A DNA stretch of 64,000 nucleotides from Bradyrhizobium sp. AUGA SZCCT0158 (GTDB lineage: Bacteria > Pseudomonadota > Alphaproteobacteria > Rhizobiales > Xanthobacteraceae). The stretch's first letter is position 1; each line of letters begins with the position of its first letter. The notes under the pieces were generated by a model that did no database searches, had not been told where the DNA came from, and worked only from the letters and a program-made list of their open reading frames with translations. The DNA lies in NCBI RefSeq assembly GCF_018130065.1, contig NZ_JAFCME010000021.1:1-64000 (forward strand), written 5' to 3'. Shown here in pieces: positions 30,829 to 40,754 of the stretch. A program made the position numbers and the translations under genes.

Positions 30829-31633
30829 TCGCAAAGCATCCGCGCCGCTCGGGCTGAAGGTGGCGACCGCCTGCGGCCTTCTGTTCTTGCACGTGCCGAT
30901 TCTCCTGATCTTTGTGTACGCATTCACCACTGAAGACAAAACCTACCAATGGCCGCCGCCCGGCTTTACGACACAGTGGCTCGGGGTAACCTGGAATCGG
31001 CCCGACGTTTGGGAGGCGCTGACGGTGTCGGTGAAGGTCGCGGCGATCGCAACCCTGATCGCGATCGTGCTCGGAACATTGTGCGCTGCTGCGGTGAGCG
31101 GCTCGCGCTTTTTCGGCCGCGAGGTCATATCACTCCTCATCATCCTGCCGATCGCGTTGCCCGGCATCATCACCGGCATCTCGTTGCGGTCGGCCTTCTC
31201 GCTGATGGATATTCCGTTCTCAACGTGGACCATCGTGCTCGGCCACGCCACGTTCTGCGTGGTCGTCGTCTACAACAACGCGGTCGCGCGCTTCCGCCGC
31301 ACGTCCGGCTCGCTGATCGAGGCATCGTACGATCTCGGCGCCGACGGCTTTCAGACCTTCCGCCATGTCGTGCTGCCGAATATCGGTACGGCGCTGCTCG
31401 CGGGCGGGATGCTGGCCTTTGCGCTGTCGTTTGACGAGGTGATTGTCACCACCTTCACGGCCGGGCAGCAACAGACACTGCCGATCTGGATGCTGGAAGA
31501 ACTCGTGCGGCCGCGTCAGCGGCCGGTCACGAACGTGGTGGCGATGGTTGTGGTGCTCGTGACGCTGATCCCGATCGTCGCCGCCTACTACCTGACGCGC
31601 GAGGGCGATCAAGTCTCGGGCGCAGGCAAATAG
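30818..31633 (+). CDS. ydcV: Polyamine ABC transporter permease (PotC/YdcV-like)
   Basis: 271 residues, about six transmembrane helices. EAA loop EASYDLGADGFQTFRHVVLPNIG. It pairs with the upstream permease to form the inner-membrane channel for polyamine import. It is followed 24 nt later by the aldehyde dehydrogenase with its own strong ribosome binding site. Confidence 0.9.
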   Translation: MRSDRKASAPLGLKVATACGLLFLHVPILLIFVYAFTTEDKTYQWPPPGFTTQWLGVTWNRPDVWEALTVSVKVAAIATLIAIVLGTLCAAAVSGSRFFGREVISLLIILPIALPGIITGISLRSAFSLMDIPFSTWTIVLGHATFCVVVVYNNAVARFRRTSGSLIEASYDLGADGFQTFRHVVLPNIGTALLAGGMLAFALSFDEVIVTTFTAGQQQTLPIWMLEELVRPRQRPVTNVVAMVVVLVTLIPIVAAYYLTREGDQVSGAGK

Positions 31634-31657
31634 AAGATGCAGGAAGGAGACTGGGCT

Positions 31658-33085
31658 ATGGATATGGCGATGCTGATCGGCTCGAAACTCGAAAAGGGAA
31701 CCGAGACCGAGGAACCGATCTTCGATCCGCGCACTGGAGAGACCGTGCTGCAGATGCCCGAGGCCTCGCTGCAGCAGATCGAGGCCGCAATCCTTTCCGC
31801 CGAGAAAGCGTTTGCGACCTGGTCGCGCACGACACCTGCACAGCGCTCGGCCTATCTCTTGCGCATCGCCGACCGTATCGAGGCGGAGGCTAACGAGTTT
31901 GCCAAGCTCGAGGCGCTCAACTGCGGCAAGCCGATCAACGCCGTGCTCAACGACGAACTGCCCGCGATCGTCGACTGCTACCGGTTCTTCGCCGGCGCAG
32001 TCCGTACCATGCCCGGGGCAATCGCCGGAGAATATCTCCCAGGCTTCACGTCGATGATCCGCCGCGACCCGATCGGTATCGTCGCATCCATCGCGCCGTG
32101 GAACTATCCGCTGATGATGATGGCCTGGAAGCTCGCGCCAGCCATCGCCGGAGGCAATACGGTGGTGTTCAAACCATCCGAGCAGACGCCGCTGACGGCG
32201 CTCAAACTGGCCAAAGTCCTGGCAGATATCTTGCCCGAGGGAGTGGTCAACGTCGTGCTCGGCCGCGGCGATACGGTCGGCAACGCGCTGATCAACCACC
32301 CCAAGGTCAACATGATCTCGATCACGGGCGACGTCGCAACCGGCAAGAAGGTGTTGCAGGCGGCGGCAAAGTCGGTGAAGCGCACACATCTGGAGCTTGG
32401 CGGCAAAGCCCCCGTCATCGTTTTCGACGATGCCGATCTCGAGGCGGTGGTGACCGGATTGCGCGCCTTCGGCTACTACAATGCCGGCCAGGATTGCACA
32501 GCCGCCTGCCGCATCTATGCCGGCAAGGGGATTTACGACAAGCTGGTTGCGGATCTCTCGTCTGCCGTTTCAACGATCAAGTACGATCGCGCGGACGACA
32601 CCGAAAACGAGATTGGCCCCTTGATCTCACAGCGTCAGCTCTATCGTGTCGCAAGCTTTGTCGAGCGTGCGTCGGAACTCAAACATGTCGCGATCACGAC
32701 CGGCGGCAAGGTCGGTGGGGGCCAGGGCTTCTACTACCAGCCGACCGTCGTCGCGGGCGCGCTGCAAAACGACGAGATCGTGCGGCGTGAAGTCTTCGGG
32801 CCGGTGGTGTCGGTGACGCGGTTCACAGAAGTCGATGATGCGGTCGCTTGGGCCAATGACAGCGACTATGGGCTGGCCTCGTCGGTATGGACAAAGGACG
32901 TGGGACGCGCAATGGCGACGGCGGCTCGACTGCAATATGGCTGCACCTGGATCAACACACATTTCATGCTGACCAACGAGATGCCGCATGGCGGGGTCAA
33001 ACAGTCGGGTTACGGCAAAGACATGTCGCTCTACGCATTGGAAGACTACACGGCCGTGCGCCATGTAATGGTCGCGCACGGGTAG
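31658..33085 (+). CDS. patD: Gamma-aminobutyraldehyde-type dehydrogenase
   Basis: 475 residues. NAD(P)-binding FKPSEQTPLTA, catalytic Glu246 in LELGGKAP and Cys280 in NAGQDCTAACR are present; GQDCTAACR is characteristic of PatD/Prr-type 4-aminobutyraldehyde dehydrogenases. It would oxidise the aldehyde made from putrescine to GABA in the cytosol, completing use of the polyamine imported by the adjacent ABC system. ATG at 31658 chosen because AGGAAGGAG precedes it by 8 nt; an in-frame ATG lies 21 nt earlier. The transaminase or oxidase step that makes the aldehyde is not in this window. Confidence 0.85.
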   Translation: MDMAMLIGSKLEKGTETEEPIFDPRTGETVLQMPEASLQQIEAAILSAEKAFATWSRTTPAQRSAYLLRIADRIEAEANEFAKLEALNCGKPINAVLNDELPAIVDCYRFFAGAVRTMPGAIAGEYLPGFTSMIRRDPIGIVASIAPWNYPLMMMAWKLAPAIAGGNTVVFKPSEQTPLTALKLAKVLADILPEGVVNVVLGRGDTVGNALINHPKVNMISITGDVATGKKVLQAAAKSVKRTHLELGGKAPVIVFDDADLEAVVTGLRAFGYYNAGQDCTAACRIYAGKGIYDKLVADLSSAVSTIKYDRADDTENEIGPLISQRQLYRVASFVERASELKHVAITTGGKVGGGQGFYYQPTVVAGALQNDEIVRREVFGPVVSVTRFTEVDDAVAWANDSDYGLASSVWTKDVGRAMATAARLQYGCTWINTHFMLTNEMPHGGVKQSGYGKDMSLYALEDYTAVRHVMVAHG

Positions 33086-33327
33086 TGGCACGGGTTGTTT
33101 TGCCTTCGATCCGCACCACCGCCTGGAGGCGGCCGTGTTCCTGATGGCAGCCTGGCCTGGGCTGTGATGTCGGCATCGATGACCAATGCGCGGTCTCCGC
33201 GCGCAAGGAGCCGGTCGGGGCCTCACGGGAGGAAGACGTGTTTGTCGACGCCGAGAATGAAAAGCTCACGTAGCGAGTTCGGCAGGCAAGTGTCCAACCA
33301 GGAAGACTAAGCACGTAGCGCACGCAG

Positions 33328-33903
33328 CTATCGCCCTTTGGCACTCACGAGTTCTTGAGCAAGCGTCTGAACGACCGCGGTTGGCAATTGAATGCCTGAC
33401 AGCTTCCACCCGTCCCCTTCGAAATGAACGTTAACGCCGGTACCGGCAGGCCGGTCGAGCCAAATCAGAAACTCTACAGGCGTAATCGGTCTTAACCGCC
33501 CCAGCGTTTCGAACAGATTTGAAGTTTTAATTTCGGTCAGACGAGGGATGCTGACGGTTGCTCCGGCAGAACTGACTGTTCCCTTCGCCAGGATGGCTGT
33601 CAGGTTTTCCGCGGTCAGCAATTTGGCAATCATCGCATCGGCGACAGAAGCACCGTAGGTATTTGCCGCCACTCTCTCCAGCGGCTTGACGGGACGGTCA
33701 CGGCCCAATTGCTTCAGATAGGCTGACACAATCTGATCAACCAACGAACGCCGCAGCCGAGCCGTGTCGGTCCGCATCAGCACCGTATCGCCGTCTCCGG
33801 CACGTGCCGCCTCGACCAGGCCATGCAGAGAAACCACGGCTGATCCGATATACAGCACGATCGCCATAGCCACGGCGACCGCGGTTCCAAGAAACCACCG
33901 CAT
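33328..33903 (-). CDS. DUF2939 family protein
   Basis: 191 residues. One N-terminal membrane helix (about 5-25: FLGTAVAVAMAIVLYIGSAVVSL) is followed by a periplasmic or cytosolic domain with ARAGDGDTVLMRTDTARLRRSLVDQ, the DUF2939 opening in which a small fold around charged Asp/Arg residues is conserved. No enzymatic motif. The about 240 nt separating it from patD hold no convincing gene. Function unknown. Confidence 0.75.
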   Translation of the reverse strand: MRWFLGTAVAVAMAIVLYIGSAVVSLHGLVEAARAGDGDTVLMRTDTARLRRSLVDQIVSAYLKQLGRDRPVKPLERVAANTYGASVADAMIAKLLTAENLTAILAKGTVSSAGATVSIPRLTEIKTSNLFETLGRLRPITPVEFLIWLDRPAGTGVNVHFEGDGWKLSGIQLPTAVVQTLAQELVSAKGR

Positions 33904-34444
33904 TGGTCGTACCCCGCATCTCTAAAGCTATCGACGACGCTTAAGTAGTGATCAAGAACGAACCGCGCGAGCGCACGGGATGGGCAAATATGTGGCATTC
34001 GGTCTCAGCCCACGTGCAGCGGACGCCGAACCGTATGCCGTGTGCAGCGGTTCCTGACTGCGCAATCGATCGGACACATCAGAGATGGGGCCAGGATCAG
34101 CAGTTGTCAGGGACCTTGTAGAGATATCCATCACCGCCCCATCGACTCCGCCAGCGCAAAGTTGCCAGCGCTAACTTGTCCAAACCAAATCCGCCGAGGC
34201 TCTCGCCAAGCAGGCAGGATGCGAATGAACGAGTCAGAACACCAGCTCAGACGGCATCGGTCGCAGGAGCAACGTGTTCGCGGTCATCTCAGCTGGTTTG
34301 CCGGTGAGTCGGGGGACCCACCCACACCGACTTCGGCGGATCCAGCACAGGAACGCCGGGTTTCTATTGGCGGCGTTAGTACTTTGAACCCTGCGACAGA
34401 AGATGCCTAAGGTTCGGCGTCCGGACGCCGCTTGTCGGGCTACG
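33904..34444. other. Intergenic, no gene recognised
   Basis: 540 nt without a supported gene. It has a GC-rich hairpin 'gcgtccggacgc' near the right end, close to the manC stop, that may act as its terminator, and a short 'gggatgggcaaa' match to the repeat at the left end of the window. A plus-strand open frame here has non-coding composition. Confidence 0.45.
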
Positions 34445-35857
34445 CTATGAACGACGGTAATCATCCTCGATGCGGATGATGTCATCCTCGCCGAAATAGC
34501 TGCCGGTCTGCACCTCGATCAGTTCGAGCTGAATCTTGCCGGGGTTTTCCAGCCGGTGCACTGCGCCGATCGGGATGTAGATCGACTCGTTCTCGTGCAC
34601 CGTCTTGATCAGTTCGTTGACGGTCACCTGCGCGGTGCCGCGCACCACGATCCAGTGCTCCGAGCGATGGTGATGCTTCTGCAGCGACAGCCGCCCGCCC
34701 GGCTTGACGATGATGCGCTTGACCTGGTGACGCTCACCATTGTCGACCGACTGGTACGAGCCCCAGGGCCGGTGCACCTTGATATGATCTTCAGTTACCT
34801 GCGGCGCCACGACCTTCAGCTTCGCGACCAGCCGCTTCAGTCCGTTGGCATCCTTTTGCCCCGATACCAGCACCGCATCCTGGGTTGCGACCACGACCAG
34901 ATCGTCGACGCCCTCGAGCGCGACCAGCGCGCGGTCGGTCGTCACGTTGCAATTGCGTGAATCCTCGAACACGGCGGCGCCGCGCGCGGCGTTGCCCTGC
35001 CCGTCCTTGTCGGACAATTCCCAGACCGCGTGCCAGGAGCCGACATCCGACCAGCCGCAGGCGACCGGCACCACCGCGGTGCGTGAGGTCTTCTCCATCA
35101 CCGCATAATCGATCGAGATCGATTTGGCGGCGGCAAACGTATCGTTGTCGAGCTTGACGAAGCCGAGGTCGCTGCCGGCCCGGGCGACGGAGTCCGACAC
35201 CGCCTCGACGCTTGCAGTATCGACCTTGCGGTATTCATCGAGCAGCACGTCGGCGCGGAACATGAAGTTGCCGCTATTCCAGAGATAGCCCGATTTGACG
35301 TAGGCCGCCGCCGTTTCGGCGTTCGGCTTCTCGACGAATTTGGCGACGCTGCGCACTTGTCCCGAGATCGCATCGCCGGGACTGATGTAGCCATACTCAG
35401 TGGCGGGCCGCTCCGGCTGCACGCCGAAGGTCACGATGTGGCCCGCTTCCGCGGCGGCGAGCCCTTCACGGCAGGCCGCGACGAATGCCGCAGTATCGCG
35501 CACCACATGGTCGGCCGCCAGCGCCAGCACGTTGGCATCCTTGTCGCGGGTTTGCGCAAACGCGGCGCCCGCCGCGATCGCAGGCCCGGAATCGCGCCTC
35601 ATCGGCTCCAGCAGCACGTCGGCTTCCAGACCGATCTCGGCGAGTTGCTCCAGCACCATGAAGCGATAGGCATTGTTGGTGATGATGACCGGACGCTCGA
35701 ACAGCGCGGCGTCGGATACCCGCTTCAAGGTGTCCTGAAACGTCGAGCGGGTCCCGAACAGCGGCAGGAACTGCTTGGGATGAACCTCGCGCGAGGCCGG
35801 CCATAGCCGCGTGCCGGCGCCGCCGCACATGATGAGGGGAATAATGCGTTTGTTCAT
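34445..35857 (-). CDS. manC: Mannose-1-phosphate guanylyltransferase / mannose-6-phosphate isomerase
   Basis: 470 residues, bifunctional type. N-terminal nucleotidyltransferase domain with CGGAGTRLWPASR and FVEKPNAETA; C-terminal cupin isomerase domain with PGGRLSLQKHHHRSEHW metal ligands. It makes GDP-mannose for polysaccharide or LPS. The start overlaps the end of the 4-epimerase gene by 4 nt (ATGA), so the three minus-strand genes 38188-34445 form one sugar-nucleotide operon. Confidence 0.93.
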   Translation of the reverse strand: MNKRIIPLIMCGGAGTRLWPASREVHPKQFLPLFGTRSTFQDTLKRVSDAALFERPVIITNNAYRFMVLEQLAEIGLEADVLLEPMRRDSGPAIAAGAAFAQTRDKDANVLALAADHVVRDTAAFVAACREGLAAAEAGHIVTFGVQPERPATEYGYISPGDAISGQVRSVAKFVEKPNAETAAAYVKSGYLWNSGNFMFRADVLLDEYRKVDTASVEAVSDSVARAGSDLGFVKLDNDTFAAAKSISIDYAVMEKTSRTAVVPVACGWSDVGSWHAVWELSDKDGQGNAARGAAVFEDSRNCNVTTDRALVALEGVDDLVVVATQDAVLVSGQKDANGLKRLVAKLKVVAPQVTEDHIKVHRPWGSYQSVDNGERHQVKRIIVKPGGRLSLQKHHHRSEHWIVVRGTAQVTVNELIKTVHENESIYIPIGAVHRLENPGKIQLELIEVQTGSYFGEDDIIRIEDDYRRS

Positions 35858-36885
35858 AGCGCCCTGCCGTCCAAATTATGATAGTTGCGGTACCACTGCG
35901 CAAATCTGGTTATTCCATCCTCGATGCTGGTCGCGGGCCGAAACCCGATATCACGGCGCAGATCTTCCATCTCGGCATAAGTTTCCGGCACGTCGCCGGG
36001 TTGCATCGGCAACATTTCCTTATTGGCGGTACGACCAAACTCTTTCTCGAGTAGAGAAACCACGTGCATCAGTTCCTCGGGGTTATTGTTGCCGACATTG
36101 TAGATTTTCCACGGCGCCGAACTCGTCGATGGATCAGGCCTGTCGCCGGACCACTCTGAAATACCCCGAGGCGGGCGGTTGATCAGGCGAGCAATCGCTT
36201 CGCTGACGTCGTCGATAAAGGTGAAATCACGTCGCATGTTGCCGTGATTGAACAGCTTGATCGGTGTCCCCTCGACGATCGCCTTGGCAAAGATGAAGAT
36301 TGCCATGTCCGGGCGACCCCAAGGGCCATATACCGTGAAGAACCGCAGGCCTGTAGCAGGAAGTCCGAACAAATGGCTATAGGTATGTGCCATCAATTCA
36401 TTCGCTTTTTTCGATGCGGCATACAGACTAATCGGATGATCGACATTGTCCTGCACCGAAAATGGCAGCTTGGTATTCGCACCATAGACCGACGATGAAG
36501 ATGCGAACAATAAATGCTCACAACCGTTATGTCGACAACCTTCAAGTACATTCATGAAGCCTTCGACATTTGCATCGATGTAGGCATGCGGGTTTTCCAG
36601 CGAATAGCGAACACCCGCCTGAGCGGCGAGATGAACAACTGCCGGGAAGCGATGCTGTGCGAAAAACAACTTCATCGCGGCCCGATCTGCCAGATCAAGC
36701 CTCTCGAAAGTGAAACTCGCATGACGTTTCAAAATGTCGATGCGCGCTTCCTTGAGTTTCGGATCGTAGTAGCTGTTGACGATATCGAGACCGACAACCG
36801 GACGCCCCTCCGCCAACAGCCGCTGCGCAACATGAAATCCTATAAAGCCGGCAGCGCCAGTGACTAGAATCGCTCGATCGGACAT
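35854..36885 (-). CDS. UDP-glucuronate 4-epimerase-like NAD-dependent epimerase
   Basis: 343 residues, extended SDR fold. ILVTGAAGFIGFHVAQRL binds NAD. SSSSVYG and YAASK supply the catalytic Ser/Tyr-Lys triad. The segment SYYDPKLKEARI and QAGVRYSLENPHAYIDANV are typical of the UDP-GlcA 4-epimerase branch (LpsL, Cap1J). ATG at 36885 with GGAG upstream; a longer frame is unsupported. Encoded between a UDP-HexNAc dehydrogenase and manC. It could act on UDP-GlcA or on the UDP-HexNAcA made by the neighbouring dehydrogenase. Confidence 0.85.
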   Translation of the reverse strand: MSDRAILVTGAAGFIGFHVAQRLLAEGRPVVGLDIVNSYYDPKLKEARIDILKRHASFTFERLDLADRAAMKLFFAQHRFPAVVHLAAQAGVRYSLENPHAYIDANVEGFMNVLEGCRHNGCEHLLFASSSSVYGANTKLPFSVQDNVDHPISLYAASKKANELMAHTYSHLFGLPATGLRFFTVYGPWGRPDMAIFIFAKAIVEGTPIKLFNHGNMRRDFTFIDDVSEAIARLINRPPRGISEWSGDRPDPSTSSAPWKIYNVGNNNPEELMHVVSLLEKEFGRTANKEMLPMQPGDVPETYAEMEDLRRDIGFRPATSIEDGITRFAQWYRNYHNLDGRAL

Positions 36886-36904
36886 CCGGGCTCCGTTTGA
36901 AGGC

Positions 36905-38188
36905 CTATAGGCGCCACAGCTCGATGGCGGCTGGCTTTGAGCTGCGATCAAGCTTCATCTTTACATCGAAAACAAGGCCTTCTCCCCCATTCAGCAATCG
37001 TTCAACGAGTGGCCAGCCGCCTTTGAGATACTTCTCATGTGCCACCGCCAGAATGACCGCATCGGCCGGTTGAAGTGCATCGAATTCAGTTAGAGTCACG
37101 TCGTATTCGTGCCTGGCGTCCGCTCCACTCGCGATCGGGTCATGGACCTGAACGGTCAGACCAAACGATTGCAACTCCTTGATGACATCGACCACGCGAG
37201 AGTTGCGCGTATCCGGAACGTCTTCCTTGAAGGTAAGGCCGAGCACGGTCACCACGCCACCGCCGCCTTTCCGACGCAGCAATCCTCGAACGCACTCGCG
37301 GGCAATCCTTTGACCCATGCTGTCATTGATGCGGCGGCCAGCCAGAATGACTTCGGGGTGGTAGCCGGCCTTTTCCGCACGATAGGTCAGGTAATATGGA
37401 TCGACACCAATACAATGACCGCCTACCAGCCCGGGCTGGAAAGGCAGAAAGTTCCATTTGGTTCGTGCAGCAGCAATCACGTCCCCGGTGTCGATATCTA
37501 GCGCCTTGAAGATGAGCGACAGCTCGTTCATGAAGGCAATGTTGAGATCACGCTGGGTGTTTTCGATTACCTTAGCCGCTTCGGCGACCTTGATCGACGG
37601 AGCGCGGTGGATTCCAGCGGAGACCACCGCCCCATAAACATCGGCGACAATATCGAGCGTCGGCCCGTCCTGCGCGGAGACCACCTTAACGATCGTCTCA
37701 AATCGATGGAGCTTGTCGCCGGGATTGATGCGTTCAGGTGAGTATCCGACCGTAAAGTCCGAACCGGCGTTCAAACCTGATACCTGGGCGAGAACGGGAA
37801 TACACACCTCCTCTATCGCGCCCGGATAGACCGTCGATTCATAGACGACGATATCCCCGATCTTCAGCACGCTTCCGACAGAACGCGAAGCGGCGATCAT
37901 CGCTCCCAAATCGGGTCTACGCGCGTCATCAATTGGAGTTGGTACTGTGACGATAAAAAAATCGGAATTTCGGATTGCGGCCGGATCACTGGAAAACGTC
38001 AGCGATTCATGACGAAGATCGTCACCTTCGACTTCACACGTGCGATCGTACCCGTCCACGAGTTCGGAGATACGACCAGTGTCCACATCGAACCCTACGA
38101 CGGGAAATCCCCTCCTGGCGAACGATGCCGCCACCGGCAATCCCACATAGCCGAGACCTATGACCGCGATGTTTCGGCCCAATTGCAT
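36905..38188 (-). CDS. UDP-N-acetylhexosamine 6-dehydrogenase (TviB/WbpA-type)
   Basis: 427 residues. N-terminal NAD domain (IAVIGLGYVGLPVAASFARRG), catalytic Cys in FLPFQPGLVGGHCIGVDPYYL, and a C-terminal UDP-binding domain (LGLTFKEDVPDTRNSRVVDVI). The TRTKWNFLPF/GVDPYYL style is that of UDP-GlcNAc/UDP-GalNAc dehydrogenases rather than UDP-Glc dehydrogenase. With the adjacent 4-epimerase it forms a pair like TviB-TviC that would give UDP-GlcNAcA and UDP-GalNAcA. First gene of the minus-strand operon; divergent from the flippase-like gene. Confidence 0.85.
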   Translation of the reverse strand: MQLGRNIAVIGLGYVGLPVAASFARRGFPVVGFDVDTGRISELVDGYDRTCEVEGDDLRHESLTFSSDPAAIRNSDFFIVTVPTPIDDARRPDLGAMIAASRSVGSVLKIGDIVVYESTVYPGAIEEVCIPVLAQVSGLNAGSDFTVGYSPERINPGDKLHRFETIVKVVSAQDGPTLDIVADVYGAVVSAGIHRAPSIKVAEAAKVIENTQRDLNIAFMNELSLIFKALDIDTGDVIAAARTKWNFLPFQPGLVGGHCIGVDPYYLTYRAEKAGYHPEVILAGRRINDSMGQRIARECVRGLLRRKGGGGVVTVLGLTFKEDVPDTRNSRVVDVIKELQSFGLTVQVHDPIASGADARHEYDVTLTEFDALQPADAVILAVAHEKYLKGGWPLVERLLNGGEGLVFDVKMKLDRSSKPAAIELWRL

Positions 38189-38375
38189 AAAAATACCAGA
38201 GTTGTCCGGGATACCACCCGTTCCAACCATTGTTTAGCCGCCGTTGTCGCCTGTTCGCAAGGGCGATGGGCCGCCGGCTGTCACGATTATTGCCACGGCG
38301 TCCTTAAAGCCTTACCAGAGCAAAATGGGCGCTTTCGCGCTAATCGGCGAATCAACCACCTGCACACGGCCCAAG

Positions 38376-39335
38376 ATGCGTCCACTGTTGACATTGACGG
38401 TTCGAATTCTGGTTTCGCTGGCGCTACTCTATCTTGCGCTCCGCGGCATCAATTTTGGGGCGATTCAGTCCCGTCTCGGGCAAATTAACCTGGGTTGGCT
38501 CGGGATCGCCGTGCTTGTCACCGTTGGCCAGATATTTCTGGGTGCGCTTCGATGGCGTGCAGTCTCGGGGAAATGCCAGGCGCCGCTGACCGACCTTCAG
38601 GCTTTCCGCTACAACATGATCGGGGCGTTCTTTAATCAGACGCTGCCGTCGACGATCGGCGGCGACGCCATGCGGCTCTGGCTCGTTAACCGTACCGGCG
38701 CGGGCTGGCGCGCCGCGACCTACTCGATTTTGACTGACCGCGCCATCGGACTGATCGCTCTGGCCCTGATCATCATTGCCAGCCTGCCATGGAGCCTCGC
38801 GATCATTGCCGACAGCCATGGACGCATCGCTCTCGTCCTTGTCGACGTCGCAGCCTTGTGCGGCGGGCTGGGATTTCTCCTGCTTGGCAATCTGCCTTTT
38901 TCGTGGCTGCGAACTTTTTGGCCGACGAAGCATCTCTATGCCTGTTCGGTGATCGCCAACAGCGTGATCTTCGACCGGACCAGCGGACCGAAAATTGCGG
39001 TCCTGTCGTTCTCGATCCATGTGCTGGCGGTCGTAATCGCGTGGTGCGCCGCGCGCTCGATCGCAGCGCCGGCTGACTTCGAGCAGATGTTCCTGCTGAT
39101 CCCGCCGATCATGCTGATTACGATGATGCCGGTCTCGATCGCGGGCTGGGGCGTGCGCGAGGCAACGATGATGGTCGCGTTCGGTTATGCGGGCCTCGCG
39201 CCAACCGACGGAACGGTTGTTTCGATCCTATTCGGCGCCGTATCCTTTATCGTTGGCGGCATCGGCGGGCTGGTATGGATATTGAGTGCGGAGCGGTCGG
39301 AAAAAACTCCAAAAGGTATTCTGGAAGCGCCGTGA
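38376..39335 (+). CDS. UPF0104/LPG-synthase-type TM flippase-like protein
   Basis: 319 residues from ATG 38376, with a longer candidate start at 38325; neither has a strong ribosome binding site. About eight hydrophobic helices. The stretch YNMIGAFFNQTLPSTIGGDAMRLW is a hallmark of the lysylphosphatidylglycerol-synthase transmembrane/UPF0104 family, whose members move or process lipid-linked substrates. It overlaps nothing but is 1 nt from the downstream GT39-like gene, suggesting a two-gene unit that handles a polyprenyl-linked sugar. Confidence 0.78.
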   Translation: MRPLLTLTVRILVSLALLYLALRGINFGAIQSRLGQINLGWLGIAVLVTVGQIFLGALRWRAVSGKCQAPLTDLQAFRYNMIGAFFNQTLPSTIGGDAMRLWLVNRTGAGWRAATYSILTDRAIGLIALALIIIASLPWSLAIIADSHGRIALVLVDVAALCGGLGFLLLGNLPFSWLRTFWPTKHLYACSVIANSVIFDRTSGPKIAVLSFSIHVLAVVIAWCAARSIAAPADFEQMFLLIPPIMLITMMPVSIAGWGVREATMMVAFGYAGLAPTDGTVVSILFGAVSFIVGGIGGLVWILSAERSEKTPKGILEAP

Positions 39336-39336
39336 C

Positions 39337-40749
39337 ATGAGTCTTGCGTTCGCAGACCGTGAAAGCTCCCTCCTTCGCTTGCGATCGCCCCTATCAGGAA
39401 TTTTTCTGGCGGCGCTGGCAGTGCGCTGGTCATATGCGCTGCTGATCTATGCATGGATGGGCGACGACGGCCTTAAAGGCGTCGACTCCGTTACGTTCGC
39501 GGCTCAGGCCCAAGCATTCGCAAGCGCGATCCTCGCCGGCAACGTACATGGATCACAATGGCTCGGCGAAGCGCCATACACGATGCCTCTGTTCCAATGG
39601 CTGACAGCCTTACCATTCATTCTGGCCGGCAAAGCCGGAACCATCGTCTACGTCCTGCTGCAGGGCGTCCTCGATAGTGGGACGTGCGCTCTCACATACC
39701 TCACTGCGCGTGCGCTCAACACCAGGCTGGCTCTACCGTCCGCGATCGCTTCCATCCTCAATCCGACACAGATCGTGATGAGCGGCTTGATGTACACCGA
39801 TACGCCCTTCACGTTCTTCGTCGCTTTATCACTTTTTCTCGCAACGAATTGGGCTGACGCGCCGACGCGACGCAACGCGATGCTCCTCGGCTGCGCTCTC
39901 GGCGGGGCGGCGCTGATCCGAGTCACGATCGCTCCATGGGGCATTGGCGCCATCGGTCTGCTAGCTGCATTTGCGTGGTGGAAACGCAAATCCCTTTCGG
40001 AAATTTCAAGCCTGGCGTTCGCAGCAGCGGTGCTTTGCGTTGGCCTCGGCATGATCGCGGCCCGCAGCCATGCTCAATACGGAACGTTTGCCCTGAGCCC
40101 GCAGGGCGGCGACTACCTCGCGCTATGGATCGTTCCGCTGGCAAAGGAAACTCAGGACCGCACGCCTTACGCGACGACGGTCGACGACGTAATACAACGA
40201 ACCGCTCAGCGCTTTGGGATTCCGTCGTCTAACCCTTTCGAGCAATCCCGGCGCTTTCAGGAAATCGGTTGGGAATTTCTCCGCAACGAAATCAAGCTCA
40301 CGGCGCTGGCGGCATCCTGGGGCTCGGGCATCTTCATCAATCTCGTATCGCCGGCTCATTTGCTGTCGCCGCCGGTATCGGCACTGCCGCGCGCCGGCTT
40401 TTACGAGACGCGTGGCGATTCCTTTCTTGGGAAAGTGTGGAACTACGCGTTCCGGTCGGGCAACGCGCTTTACAGCTGGCTGCTGATTTTGGGGAGCATC
40501 GGGCTTGCCGCTGTTCGCGCAATCCAGTTGCTCGGGATCGTCTCCCTCCTGCGCCAGCGGCAATACTGGCCTCGCCTCGCATTCGCCGGCTCGTGGATCG
40601 TATTTCTATTGATTCTGAACGGCCCGATTGCCTCGCCGAAATATCGCCTACCGCTGGAGCCGCTTTTCAATATCATGACAGGCGCCGGGATTGTGGCGAT
40701 CCTCGGCAATCGCGGGCTTGCCTCCTTCAGGAAACAGCACACCTTGTAA
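39337..40749 (+). CDS. GT39/ArnT-like membrane glycosyltransferase
   Basis: 470 residues. About ten hydrophobic helices with a first loop containing DSVTFAAQAQAF, an acidic position comparable to the catalytic Asp of GT-C enzymes (PMT/ArnT type), and MYTDTPFTFFVALS later. It probably transfers a sugar from a polyprenyl phosphate donor to a periplasmic acceptor. It starts 1 nt after the UPF0104 stop. The acceptor (lipid A, O-antigen, protein) is not deducible. Confidence 0.7.
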   Translation: MSLAFADRESSLLRLRSPLSGIFLAALAVRWSYALLIYAWMGDDGLKGVDSVTFAAQAQAFASAILAGNVHGSQWLGEAPYTMPLFQWLTALPFILAGKAGTIVYVLLQGVLDSGTCALTYLTARALNTRLALPSAIASILNPTQIVMSGLMYTDTPFTFFVALSLFLATNWADAPTRRNAMLLGCALGGAALIRVTIAPWGIGAIGLLAAFAWWKRKSLSEISSLAFAAAVLCVGLGMIAARSHAQYGTFALSPQGGDYLALWIVPLAKETQDRTPYATTVDDVIQRTAQRFGIPSSNPFEQSRRFQEIGWEFLRNEIKLTALAASWGSGIFINLVSPAHLLSPPVSALPRAGFYETRGDSFLGKVWNYAFRSGNALYSWLLILGSIGLAAVRAIQLLGIVSLLRQRQYWPRLAFAGSWIVFLLILNGPIASPKYRLPLEPLFNIMTGAGIVAILGNRGLASFRKQHTL

Positions 40750-40754
40750 CGGCA

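Noticed and set aside
33142..33280. Short plus-strand frame ending ...FVDAENEKLT
   Set aside because: Protein-like composition but no start, ribosome binding site or recognisable family; at most a gene remnant.
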